Assembly: GCA_002375765.1 (NCBI GenBank)
Contig: DFMV01000073.1
Coordinates: forward strand, 1 to 10,539
Length of the DNA stretch: 10,539 nt
Direction: 5' to 3'
Source of the DNA: Rhizobiales bacterium UBA3584
Lineage (GTDB): Bacteria; Pseudomonadota; Alphaproteobacteria; Rhizobiales; Devosiaceae
The position numbers were made by a program, and so were the translations under genes. Shown here one piece after another: positions 1 to 6,474 of the stretch (positions within the stretch are counted from its first letter, which is position 1; each line of letters starts with the position of its first letter). The notes beneath the pieces are model-generated. The model ran no database searches and was not told where the DNA came from. It saw only the letters and a list, made by a program, of their open reading frames with translations.

Positions 1-47
1 TTCAGATACAATCGCGCAAACAAGGCAGACGCAATAGAGAATTTCAG

Positions 48-71
48 TTTTTTGACCATTTGGGCAAAAAA
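48..71. repeat. 24-bp imperfect palindrome rich in T and A
   Basis: TTTTTTG (48-54) and CAAAAAA (65-71) flank a CCA-TT-TGG core (56-63). Only the pair A55/G64 breaks the symmetry. The T tract comes before the stem on both strands, so it is not arranged as an intrinsic terminator. It could be an operator for an unseen gene to the left or a cruciform-prone spacer. No regulator can be assigned. Confidence 0.4.
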
Positions 72-93
72 TTTTGGGATTGCGGTAAACCGC
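66..93 (-). terminator. weak candidate terminator of the CoxG gene
   Basis: Read on the minus strand past the CoxG stop, GCGG-TTTA-CCGC (93 to 82) can form a 4-bp hairpin, or 5 bp with a very tight loop. Six U residues (71 to 66) follow about ten bases later. The short stem and the gap before the U run make it a poor match to a classical intrinsic terminator, but it is the only termination-like signal after this gene. Confidence 0.25.
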
Positions 94-105
94 GAAGATA
101 TCCGC

Positions 106-573
106 TTAAAGCTGCGGCTCCAAAGGGACCACCCTGGCGCCCATGGCCGTGCCGAAACGTTCGAAAAAGCCGTCTATGACCTTCTGGGCGGAATTGCCGA
201 CGATGGCCCTGCCCAGTTTCATGATCTGTCCCGAAGCGCCCCCGGTGGCCTCAAAGCTTAAAAGCGTGGCCGTATCGAGATCCATCAAGGTGATATCGGC
301 CGAGGCCTGGGCCTTGCCCAGCAGCCCGCCCCTGCCCTGACCGGTCAGGGTATAGCTTATGGCCGGATCGATATCGGAGAGAAACAGATCGCCTTTGAAG
401 GTTGGCTGGACCACGCCGAGATTGACGGAGATTTCGAGTTCGAGCGCGGTATCGGACACCCAGCGGATCGACTTGCAGCCGGGAATGCAGGCCTTGAGCA
501 CTTCAGCATCGTTGAGCGCGTTCCAAACCGCGAGCCGATTGGCTTCGACCCTGTAGCGTCCACCGAAATCCAA
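106..573 (-). CDS. CoxG family SRPBCC protein (carbon monoxide dehydrogenase subunit G-like)
   Basis: This 155-residue protein has the CoxG/SRPBCC fold, whose founder assists membrane association or maturation of molybdenum CO dehydrogenase. Seen in the sequence: N-terminal GRYRVEANRLAVWNALND (5-22), the VLKACIPGC signature (25-33), LGVVQPTFKGD (52-62), a GQGRGGLLGKAQASADITL-type strand region (79-97) and a C-terminal helix ending in DGFFERFG (134-141). I chose TTG at 571-573 because it gives MDFGGRYRV, matching the usual CoxG N-terminus, and AGAGGAAG lies 5 bases upstream. The ATG-started reading frame extends to 681 but would add an atypical leader. No CO or xanthine dehydrogenase subunits are visible, so it stands alone here. 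Many CoxG homologues are solitary and have no known substrate. The family call is firm, the role is not. Confidence 0.88.
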   Translation of the reverse strand: MDFGGRYRVEANRLAVWNALNDAEVLKACIPGCKSIRWVSDTALELEISVNLGVVQPTFKGDLFLSDIDPAISYTLTGQGRGGLLGKAQASADITLMDLDTATLLSFEATGGASGQIMKLGRAIVGNSAQKVIDGFFERFGTAMGARVVPLEPQL

Positions 574-627
574 GCCGTCTTCCTCTTCATTTAACTCAAA
601 CACCGTGTATGCGGCTTTTTGGCACCA

Positions 628-648
628 ATGGCGATAAAACAGCGCCAT
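628..648. repeat. hairpin-forming dyad between divergent genes
   Basis: ATGGCG (628-633) and CGCCAT (643-648) are perfect inverted copies around a 9-base loop. The dyad sits in the 158-bp divergent spacer, upstream of both the CoxG gene and the three-gene operon. It could be a regulator site, but no protein can be named from the sequence. Confidence 0.35.
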
Positions 649-672
649 GTTGTGCATGCGCAATTGTCTTAT

Positions 673-720
673 CTGTTGCAAGGCGGAATCATGTCACCAC
701 ATCTGCCAAAGTTGCAACAG
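673..720. promoter_or_regulatory. 48-bp concentric inverted repeat just upstream of the coiled-coil operon
   Basis: CTGTTGCAA (673-681) and TTGCAACAG (712-720) are perfect 9-bp inverted copies. An inner pair, ATGT (691-694) and ACAT (699-702), shares the same centre. The right arm covers the first two bases of the AGGGA ribosome-binding site (719-723) of the gene starting at 732. In DNA it could be a two-half-site operator. In mRNA it could fold and sequester the ribosome-binding site. I see no convincing -35/-10 pair nearby. Confidence 0.5.
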
Positions 721-731
721 GGACGTGGGCA

Positions 732-1937
732 ATGAGCACCGAGATGACCCAAACCGAAGCTCCCCAGCTTATGGACAAACCGCTCCAGTATCTGGACAAG
801 GCCGTGGCGGCGATCAAGGATCTTGGGCTATGGCCCGAGGGCGAGTCCGGCGAAGCGCCGATCACCGGACTTCTGGCCGAAATCACCCATCTCGACGACA
901 CAAAAGTCATCCTGATCGGGCGCGTTCTGACCCAGGCGAGTGCCTTTAACGAGGTGGTGCGCACTCAGGTCGCTGCCATGAATGTGGGCGAGCGCTACGA
1001 GGACATCACAAAATCGTTCAACTCGATCCGTGACGATGCCAAGGGCATGGTCGACCAGCTCGAGGACGGCAAGATCGATATTTTCGAGCGGGCCTCGAAC
1101 GTGTGGATGAAGGTTTCGCGCGGCGATATCGCGGCGCGGTTCGACAAGATTCGCGACACCTATCTCGACGTCTCGAAAGACACCAAGGACCAGATCGACC
1201 GCGAACACACGATCCTTGAAGCCTATCGCGACTTCCGCGGCGCGCTCAAGCAGGCCGAAGTGATGGCGCTCGAAGTGCTCGAAATCGCCAGCGCGCAGCT
1301 CGAGCAGCGCAAGGTTGACCTCAAGGCTGCGACCGAAAAGCTCAACGCGTTCACCGAAGGCACGCCCGCCGACCGGGCGCGGCTGGAGATGGCGCGGGAC
1401 GAACGGGTGCGCGACCTGCAGAACGAGGAACGCCGCTATCAGATCGCCAAGGATCTTTCGGACAATCTGACGATCTCCTATTCGACCTCTGAAGTGATCA
1501 TGGCGCGGCTGATGCAGACGACCAATGCCAAGGAGCGTGTCTATCAGCAGTCGATCTCGTTCTTTTCGACCAACGAAACCGTGCTCACAGCCCTTTCGGC
1601 CTCGTTTACGGGCCTGTTCGGGCTCCATGAATCCACCGAAACGCTCAATGCCATGAAAGAAGGCATGAGCCAGAGTCTCGAAACGCTTTCGGACATCGGC
1701 GGCAAGGTGCAGGAAGAAGCGCTCAAGGCCGGGTATGGTCCGACCATCCGCGCCGATGCGGTCAAAAAGCTCGTCGACAGTGTGGTGAGCTATCAGGAAA
1801 AGAGCATCGCCATCATCTCCGAAATGCGCGACCAGGCCACCAAGAATTCGGCTGAAATCCGTGACGCCGTCGAAGACGGCAAGAAGCGGCTGGCAACGCT
1901 CGCCGCTGAAGGCAACGCCCTCGTTTCGGCCCGTTAG
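732..1937 (+). CDS. helical coiled-coil protein, possibly TelA-like (toxic anion resistance family)
   Basis: The 401-residue protein is almost entirely alpha-helical and highly charged, with no signal peptide or convincing membrane segment, so it is probably cytosolic or peripheral. Strong coiled-coil stretches lie at about 85-120, 150-245 and 340-390. A less charged helical block at about 253-320 (MQTTNAKERVYQQ, then ISFFSTNETVLTALSASF, then ETLNAMKEGM) resembles the C-terminal part of TelA proteins, where an Asn-bearing helix precedes a Thr/Ala-rich helix. That resemblance is from memory and distant. The start at ATG 732 is preferred over the 609 frame start because AGGGA (719-723) stands 8 bases before it and the extra 41 residues look non-coding. 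It is the first gene of a three-gene operon, 17 bases before a membrane protein. Function is unknown; homologues may be labelled cell surface protein. Confidence 0.75.
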   Translation: MSTEMTQTEAPQLMDKPLQYLDKAVAAIKDLGLWPEGESGEAPITGLLAEITHLDDTKVILIGRVLTQASAFNEVVRTQVAAMNVGERYEDITKSFNSIRDDAKGMVDQLEDGKIDIFERASNVWMKVSRGDIAARFDKIRDTYLDVSKDTKDQIDREHTILEAYRDFRGALKQAEVMALEVLEIASAQLEQRKVDLKAATEKLNAFTEGTPADRARLEMARDERVRDLQNEERRYQIAKDLSDNLTISYSTSEVIMARLMQTTNAKERVYQQSISFFSTNETVLTALSASFTGLFGLHESTETLNAMKEGMSQSLETLSDIGGKVQEEALKAGYGPTIRADAVKKLVDSVVSYQEKSIAIISEMRDQATKNSAEIRDAVEDGKKRLATLAAEGNALVSAR

Positions 1938-1954
1938 GATGCGATAACCCGATT

Positions 1955-2905
1955 ATGGCAAGCGGTGGGGCAATAACGGGACAAACTGGCAAGGCGCCGC
2001 TGGACGATGTGATGCTGGCCATGGACGTGGTGGATACACTGCGCCATGAGCAAAATCTCGTGGCTCGCGAACTGGGGGCCACCGCCCGCGAAGCCGAACT
2101 GATCGAGCGCCTGCGCAAGATCTATCACGACCAGGGGATCGAGGTTCCAGACCATATCCTCAAGGAAGGCGTCAAGGCGCTGGCCGAGAGCCGGTTCACC
2201 TATACCCCGCCGCCCAATACATTCTCCACACGGCTGGCCCGGCTCTATGTGAGCCGGCAGCGCTGGGGGCGGCCCGTGCTGATCGGGGCGGCGCTGCTGG
2301 CTGTGGTGCTGGGAGGATATTTTCTCGTCTATCGGCCCTATCAGGCGGGCATGGAGGCGGCGGCGCGGATCGAGCTGGCCGAGGGACTGCCGGCCCGGAT
2401 GGACGAGATCTATCAGCAGATTTTCAACGAAACCAAGGTGCAGTCGGCGCTCGAAGTGGCCGAGCCCTGGGTAGAGCGCGGCAAGGCGGCGGCCGAGCGC
2501 GGCGATCGCGAGGGCGCGCTGGCGGCGATCGATCAGCTCGAAGCCATCCATGAAACGCTTCTGGCCGAATATTCGATCCGTATCGTCAACCGGCCGGGCG
2601 AATCCACGGGGATCTGGCGGTTCCCCGAGGACAATACCGAAGCGACCAATTATTACCTCGTGGTCGAGGCGATCGGCCCCGAGCAGAATCCGGTGACACT
2701 GCCGATCACCAATGAGGAGACAGGGCAGACCGAAGAGGTTTCGACCTGGGCCATAAGGGTGCCCGATGTCACCTATGAGGCGGTGCGCGCCGACCGGCAG
2801 GATGACGGCATCATCCAGCGCAACATTTTGGGCATAAAGCAGTACGGGTTCCTTGATACCGACTACGCCATGCCGGTCATGGACGGGGCGATTACCCAAT
2901 GGTGA
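1955..2905 (+). CDS. single-pass membrane protein, DUF6384-like
   Basis: The 316-residue protein has an N-terminal cytoplasmic helical domain (14-82: PLDDVMLAMDVVDTLRHEQ, RLRKIYHDQGIEVPDHILKEGVKAL), a basic stretch RQRWGR (101-106), one transmembrane helix (107-126) and a C-terminal region (127-316). By the positive-inside rule the C-terminus should be periplasmic. It begins with a helical hairpin (about 130-205) and ends in a strand-rich domain (about 206-300). The N-terminal pattern matches what I recall of DUF6384, a family without known function. ATG 1955 has only AGGA 15 bases upstream, overlapping the previous stop codon, so translation is probably coupled to the upstream gene. No alternative start lies before the conserved PLDDVM segment. 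It probably anchors its two coiled-coil operon partners to the inner membrane; that role is inference. Confidence 0.75.
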   Translation: MASGGAITGQTGKAPLDDVMLAMDVVDTLRHEQNLVARELGATAREAELIERLRKIYHDQGIEVPDHILKEGVKALAESRFTYTPPPNTFSTRLARLYVSRQRWGRPVLIGAALLAVVLGGYFLVYRPYQAGMEAAARIELAEGLPARMDEIYQQIFNETKVQSALEVAEPWVERGKAAAERGDREGALAAIDQLEAIHETLLAEYSIRIVNRPGESTGIWRFPEDNTEATNYYLVVEAIGPEQNPVTLPITNEETGQTEEVSTWAIRVPDVTYEAVRADRQDDGIIQRNILGIKQYGFLDTDYAMPVMDGAITQW

Positions 2906-2912
2906 GGCTGCA

Positions 2913-4409
2913 ATGAGTGTAAGCGGACCTCAGGCCATGCGGGCGCTCGATGATGCGCTGCGCGACATAAGGCGCGAGGAAGACGACATCACAAAGCGCA
3001 TCGCGCGGGCCAATGAGCGCGTCGGCAAGCTGCGCGAGACCGAATTGGGGCAATTGCGGGCGCTGGCCACCGTGCGGCTTTCGCCCCAGGTGCGGGCCGA
3101 ATTGACCGGAACGCTGAGCCAGGCCGAGAGCCGGGCGCGCGAGATGCTCAAGAGCCATGCCGCCGCGATGGCCGACATGGAAAAGGTGCTGGCGGGCAAG
3201 GAGACAGAACTTGCCAAGCTGAGCACCGAGCGGCAGGACCTGCTCGAAAATACGCAGAAATGGCAGGCCGAAATCGACGCCCTGGACGAACCCGTCAAGG
3301 CGGCGCTGGCCAATGACGCGGCCTATGGGGCGCTGGTTGCAGAGCGGGCCGAGACCGAAAAGGTCGCCAATGAAGCCGATCGCAAGGCCGATATGGCCGA
3401 GGCGGACCGTGAAGAAAAGGGCAAGCCCTATCGCGACGATCCGCTGTTTTCCTATCTGTGGGATCGCGGATACGGCACTGGCGCCTACAAGGCCGGCAAC
3501 ATAACGCGCATGCTCGACGAGTGGGTGGCGCGGCTGGTGGGCTTTGCCGATGCGCGGCCCAATTATGCAATGCTGATCGCCATACCCGAGCGCCTGCGCG
3601 AGCATGCCGAGAAACTGGCCGCCGATGCTGACGCGCTCGACGAGAAGGTTCGGGCGCGCGAGACGGCGGCGCTGGATGCGGCCGGTGGCGCGAAGGCACG
3701 TGCGGCGCTGGAGGCGGCACAGGCGCGGGTTGAGGCCATCGATGCGGAATTGCTGGCTATCGAGGACGAGCGCGAGAACCTGACGGAAAAGCAAAAGCAG
3801 ATTGCCGACGGGGGCGACCCGGCCTTCGCCAAGGCCGTGGACATGCTGGCCGAGGCGATCAGCGCCACGGGCATCGAGAAGCTTCTGACCGAAGCGCGGG
3901 CCACCCGCACCGAGGAGGACGACGCGATCGTGGTGCGGCTCGAGGAGACGCGGCGGCGCATTGCCGAAGAGCAGCTCGAGCTCGACGATGAACGCAGCCG
4001 GCTCAAGGTGCTCGAGGCGCGCAGGCGCGAGCTCGAGGACATAGAGTTCGAGTTCAAGAAATCGCGCTATGACGACCCCCGGTCCCGGTTCGGCAATGAC
4101 AAGCTGGTGGGCGATCTTTTGACCGAATTTCTCAAGGGCGGGATGACCGCGGCGGCCTATTGGGGCCAGTGGCGGGAGTCCCAGGACTGGACCGGCACAT
4201 CGGGCCCGATCGTTCCCACTTCGCGGCCCCGGTCGAAAAGATCGAAAGGCGGGTTTTCGGTGCCGCCGGGCGGCTTTTCGCCACGGCCGCCTTCGGGCGG
4301 CAATTGGGGCGGCTTCTCGCGCCCCCGCAGCGGCGGCTTTGGCGGCGGCGGATTCAAGACCGGTGGCGGTTTCAAGGGCGGCGGATTCAAGACCGGCGGC
4401 GGTTTCTGA
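2913..4409 (+). CDS. long coiled-coil protein with Gly/Phe-rich C-terminal tail
   Basis: I do not recognise a named family. The 498 residues form three parts: an N-terminal coiled coil (about 10-170), a compact non-coiled segment (about 172-228) with YRDDPLFSYLWDRGYGTG and DARPNYAMLIAIPERL, and a second coiled coil (about 229-385). A short helical region (392-425) and a low-complexity tail (about 443-498) of GGF, GGGF and FKTGGGF units follow. No signal peptide or membrane helix is visible. ATG 2913 lies 7 bases after the DUF6384-like stop, with GTGAGG overlapping that stop as ribosome-binding site. Co-translation with the two upstream genes is very likely. The tail resembles flexible Gly-rich ends of proteins that self-associate or sit at membranes, but this is only a compositional analogy. 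Confidence 0.72.
   Translation: MSVSGPQAMRALDDALRDIRREEDDITKRIARANERVGKLRETELGQLRALATVRLSPQVRAELTGTLSQAESRAREMLKSHAAAMADMEKVLAGKETELAKLSTERQDLLENTQKWQAEIDALDEPVKAALANDAAYGALVAERAETEKVANEADRKADMAEADREEKGKPYRDDPLFSYLWDRGYGTGAYKAGNITRMLDEWVARLVGFADARPNYAMLIAIPERLREHAEKLAADADALDEKVRARETAALDAAGGAKARAALEAAQARVEAIDAELLAIEDERENLTEKQKQIADGGDPAFAKAVDMLAEAISATGIEKLLTEARATRTEEDDAIVVRLEETRRRIAEEQLELDDERSRLKVLEARRRELEDIEFEFKKSRYDDPRSRFGNDKLVGDLLTEFLKGGMTAAAYWGQWRESQDWTGTSGPIVPTSRPRSKRSKGGFSVPPGGFSPRPPSGGNWGGFSRPRSGGFGGGGFKTGGGFKGGGFKTGGGF
4344..4406 (+). repeat. tandem 30-bp repeat encoding the Gly-rich tail
   Basis: The 30-base segment 4344-4373 recurs at 4377-4406 with a single C/T difference (4364 against 4397), separated by one AAG codon. 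It encodes two copies of a G-G-G-F-K-T-G-G-G-F unit at the extreme C-terminus. The near identity points to recent duplication or slippage within the gene. Confidence 0.85.
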
Positions 4410-4454
4410 TCTCTTCATAGCGGTCCGGGAGGGAAGGGCCCTGCAAGCGAGCGC

Positions 4455-4483
4455 TTGACAGGCTTGGGTTCCGCTTGTATTCA
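4455..4483 (+). promoter_or_regulatory. probable promoter of the arsR-type operon
   Basis: A consensus -35, TTGACA (4455-4460), is followed after 17 bases by TATTCA (4478-4483), a partial -10 match. Initiation would fall near 4490, giving a leader of about 27 bases. The -35 also overlaps a small dyad, CAAGC-GAGC-GCTTG (4444-4457). The -10 lies inside the left arm of the palindrome at 4476-4516, which suits repression by promoter occlusion. Confidence 0.6.
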
Positions 4484-4516
4484 ACTAATTAGTTTACAAC
4501 TAAACGGTTGAATACA
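4476..4516. promoter_or_regulatory. 41-bp concentric palindrome, probable ArsR-type operator
   Basis: Outer arms TGTATTCAAC (4476-4485) and GTTGAATACA (4507-4516) are perfect. Inner arms TTAGTT (4489-4494) and AACTAA (4498-4503) share the same centre at 4496. The site spans the -10 element, the likely start of transcription and the whole leader, ending at the base before the ATG. ArsR-family dimers bind dyads of this sort and repress their own operon, so autoregulation by the adjacent gene product is the simplest reading. Confidence 0.72.
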
Positions 4517-4864
4517 ATGCCCGCCAGCGACCCTCTCAGCCAGATCTTCGGCGCCCTCGCCGATCCCACACGCCGCGCCATTCTGGCCCGGCTCTCATTG
4601 GGCCAGGCGAGCGTGGGGGAATTGGCCGAGCCGCACGAGATGAGCCTGGCTGCCGTCTCCAAGCACATCAAGGTGCTCGAGAACGCCGGGCTGATCGGGC
4701 GCAAGAAGGACGCGCAGTTCAGCTACTGCACGCTGGTGGCGAGCCCGCTGAAAGACCTTCAGGGCTGGCTCGATGCCTACCGGAAGTTCTGGGACGACAA
4801 TCTCGACCAGTTCGAAACCTACCTTGCCGAGCTTCAGCGCGGCGACCCCGATTCAAAACAGTAA
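4517..4864 (+). CDS. ArsR-type winged-helix transcriptional repressor
   Basis: The 115-residue protein is a compact winged-helix regulator: FGALADPTRRAILARL (10-25) is the family signature, MSLAAVSKHIKVLENAGLI (41-59) is the HTH with its recognition helix, and a wing with GRKKDAQFSY follows. The C-terminal helix, WLDAYRKFWDDNLDQFETYL, is typical of the subgroup paired with SRPBCC proteins. There is no CxC metal-binding motif, so a metal ligand is unlikely. Binding is probably governed by another ligand or by the partner. ATG 4517 is preferred over an in-frame TTG at 4508, which lies inside the operator. Neither has a clear ribosome-binding site. It is followed after 16 bases by the AHSA1-type gene, a common pairing. 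Confidence 0.9.
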   Translation: MPASDPLSQIFGALADPTRRAILARLSLGQASVGELAEPHEMSLAAVSKHIKVLENAGLIGRKKDAQFSYCTLVASPLKDLQGWLDAYRKFWDDNLDQFETYLAELQRGDPDSKQ

Positions 4865-4880
4865 GCCAGGGAACAGTCCA

Positions 4881-5372
4881 ATGAGCGACACAGTCATCGA
4901 CCTTCCGGCCGACAAGCCAATCATTACCTTCACCCGCACCTTCAAGGCGCCCCGTGCGCTGGTCTGGAAGGCCTATACCGAACGCGAACACGTCGCGCGG
5001 TGGTGGGGGCCACGGTCCATCGGACCGGTGGAGATCATCGAACATGATTTCAGGCCAGGCGGGAGCTGGCGCTATGTGCAGGACGTGCGGGATGCCGGCA
5101 AGGTCACCTTTTTTGGCCGGTTCGTCGAGATCGATGCGCCGGAAGGCTATGTGAACACTTTCGGATTTGAGAGCCCGTTCGCTTCAACCAAGGGCAAGGA
5201 AGGACGCGAGACCCAGCGCTTTGAAGATATGGGCGAGACGACCCGCTATATCGGCACGTCCCATTTCGACGATTTTGCGAGCCGCGATGCCGTTGTCGCC
5301 TCGGGCATGGAAAGCGGCGCGCGCGAACAGATCGAGCAGTTCGCAAATTATGTTCGGGAACTGGGGCAGTAA
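4881..5372 (+). CDS. SRPBCC / AHSA1 (Activator of Hsp90 ATPase homologue 1-like) domain protein
   Basis: The 163-residue protein is a single START-like domain. Seen in the sequence: FKAPRALVWKAYTEREHVARWWGP (about 21-44), a strand FRPGGSWRYV (about 57-66), a middle strand with VTFFGRFVEI, and a C-terminal helix following VASGMESGAREQIEQFANYV. Such proteins bind hydrophobic ligands in a deep cavity. Despite the family name, a link to Hsp90 is not shown for bacterial members. AGGGAA (4868-4873) serves as ribosome-binding site. It lies 16 bases after the ArsR-type gene and is almost certainly co-transcribed and repressed by it. The ligand is unknown, and the C-terminal half has no visible catalytic motif. 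Confidence 0.88.
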   Translation: MSDTVIDLPADKPIITFTRTFKAPRALVWKAYTEREHVARWWGPRSIGPVEIIEHDFRPGGSWRYVQDVRDAGKVTFFGRFVEIDAPEGYVNTFGFESPFASTKGKEGRETQRFEDMGETTRYIGTSHFDDFASRDAVVASGMESGAREQIEQFANYVRELGQ

Positions 5373-5431
5373 CCCAAACAGCCGCATGGAAACGACCGAC
5401 GTCGCTTCAAGCCATTGTTGCCGCCCGCGAA

Positions 5432-6469
5432 TCAGATTTCGATCTGCAGGCGGGCACGGGTGCCTTGCGGCACCTCGTCATAGGCAAGCGTCGCGCCAAG
5501 CCCCGTCGCCGTTGCGGCAATGACGCGAGACCCCACGCCGGTGCCATGAATTTTGCCCTCGCCGGTCCACCCTACCCCATCGTCCTCGACGATGATCTCA
5601 CACGTACCGGGCTCGATCTGGCTGGCTTTGACGCGGATTTCGCCGGGCTCGCGATCCCGATAGGCATATTTGGCGGCGTTGGTGACCAGCTCATTGACGA
5701 TAACGCCGACCGAAACCGCCTTGTCGGTGGGAATGCGGATGGCTTCGGCGACGAGCTTGATGTCTGCGGCGGCGCCGTCGAGACTCATTGAGATCTGTAT
5801 TTCGTTGGCCAGATTGCCCAGATAGGCATCGATCTCGACAAAGCGAACGTCATCGGTGGTGTAGAGTCGCTTGTGGATACCGGCAATTGCCGAGATGCGC
5901 CCCTGGGTTTCGGCGAGCGCTTCCTTTGCCGCCGGGTCGGCAACAGCGGCCGCCTGGAGCCTGACAAGCGCAGCAACCAACGCCAACGAATTGGCGACGC
6001 GATGGTTGACTTCGGCCAGAGCCAGTTCGGCGCGCTCCTTGGCGGCGCGCAGTTCGCGCTCGGCCTGCTCACGCGCCTTGCGCAGGCGCGAGGTCAGAAT
6101 GGCCTGTTCGACAGCATTGCTCAAAAGCTCGAGAAAATCCTCGCCCACGGTCTTGAGGACGTAATCGGCCGCACCGGCCTTGAGCGCGGAGACGGCAATT
6201 GCCGCTTCGGTCGATCCGGTCACATAGACGACCGGTGGGGATTCCTCACCTGCCGCCACCTCCTCAAGCATGCTCAGCCCGGTGCCGTCGGCCAGATAGT
6301 GATCGAGAACGAGGACATCGATGTCGCCCCCACCAAGCCGTTCAAAGCCTTGTTCGGCACAGGTGACATGGATGATCTCGCGACCTTGTCGGCCCAGCAC
6401 CTTCTGGACCAGCCGCCCGAGGGCGGGATCGTCATCAACATAGAGAATTTTGGCGGGTCTGTTGGGCAT
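5432..6469 (-). CDS. hybrid receiver-histidine kinase (REC + HisKA_2/HRXXN type)
   Basis: The 345-residue soluble protein has an N-terminal receiver domain (about 6-122) with acidic residues D12-D14, phosphoacceptor D56, T84 and K106, joined by a short coiled coil (about 125-152) to a HisKA_2 dimerisation domain. Its HRXXN motif reads H156-R-V-A-N160. An HATPase_c domain follows with N-box N259/N264 and DDGVGW (296-301). No membrane segment is present, so it acts in the cytosol and is probably switched by phosphorylation of its own receiver. The architecture matches the REC-HRXXN kinases of alphaproteobacterial general stress signalling (PakF type). It starts 5 bases after the single-domain regulator stop, with AAGG overlapping that stop, and is the last gene of the signalling operon. 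Its target regulator is not in the window. Confidence 0.9.
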   Translation of the reverse strand: MPNRPAKILYVDDDPALGRLVQKVLGRQGREIIHVTCAEQGFERLGGGDIDVLVLDHYLADGTGLSMLEEVAAGEESPPVVYVTGSTEAAIAVSALKAGAADYVLKTVGEDFLELLSNAVEQAILTSRLRKAREQAERELRAAKERAELALAEVNHRVANSLALVAALVRLQAAAVADPAAKEALAETQGRISAIAGIHKRLYTTDDVRFVEIDAYLGNLANEIQISMSLDGAAADIKLVAEAIRIPTDKAVSVGVIVNELVTNAAKYAYRDREPGEIRVKASQIEPGTCEIIVEDDGVGWTGEGKIHGTGVGSRVIAATATGLGATLAYDEVPQGTRARLQIEI

Positions 6470-6474
6470 TTGCC

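Noticed and set aside
609..731. N-terminal extension of the first operon gene
   Set aside because: The extra residues (Cys/Arg-rich) look untranslated, the region holds the dyads, and a good ribosome-binding site precedes ATG 732.
828..1628. 266-codon minus-strand open frame opposite the TelA-like gene
   Set aside because: It mirrors the codon structure of the helical plus-strand gene and has no ribosome-binding site or recognisable motif.
1934..2899. 321-codon minus-strand open frame opposite the DUF6384-like gene
   Set aside because: Its composition is typical of an antisense shadow. The plus-strand protein has a clean transmembrane segment and family-like N-terminus.
4344..4406. Tandem repeats considered as CRISPR or mobile element
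   Set aside because: Only two copies with a 3-base gap, in frame and coding for the Gly-rich tail.
2892..4484. 530-codon open frame on the minus strand, opposite the Gly-rich coiled-coil gene
   Set aside because: Long antisense frames are expected opposite high-GC coding DNA. Its translation is Arg/Leu/Gly-rich with no recognisable domain, and the plus-strand gene has ribosome-binding site, operon context and clear coiled-coil structure.
5373..5431. Search for a bidirectional terminator between the convergent AHSA1 and REC-kinase genes
   Set aside because: No stem with a flanking T run is visible in this 59-base spacer.
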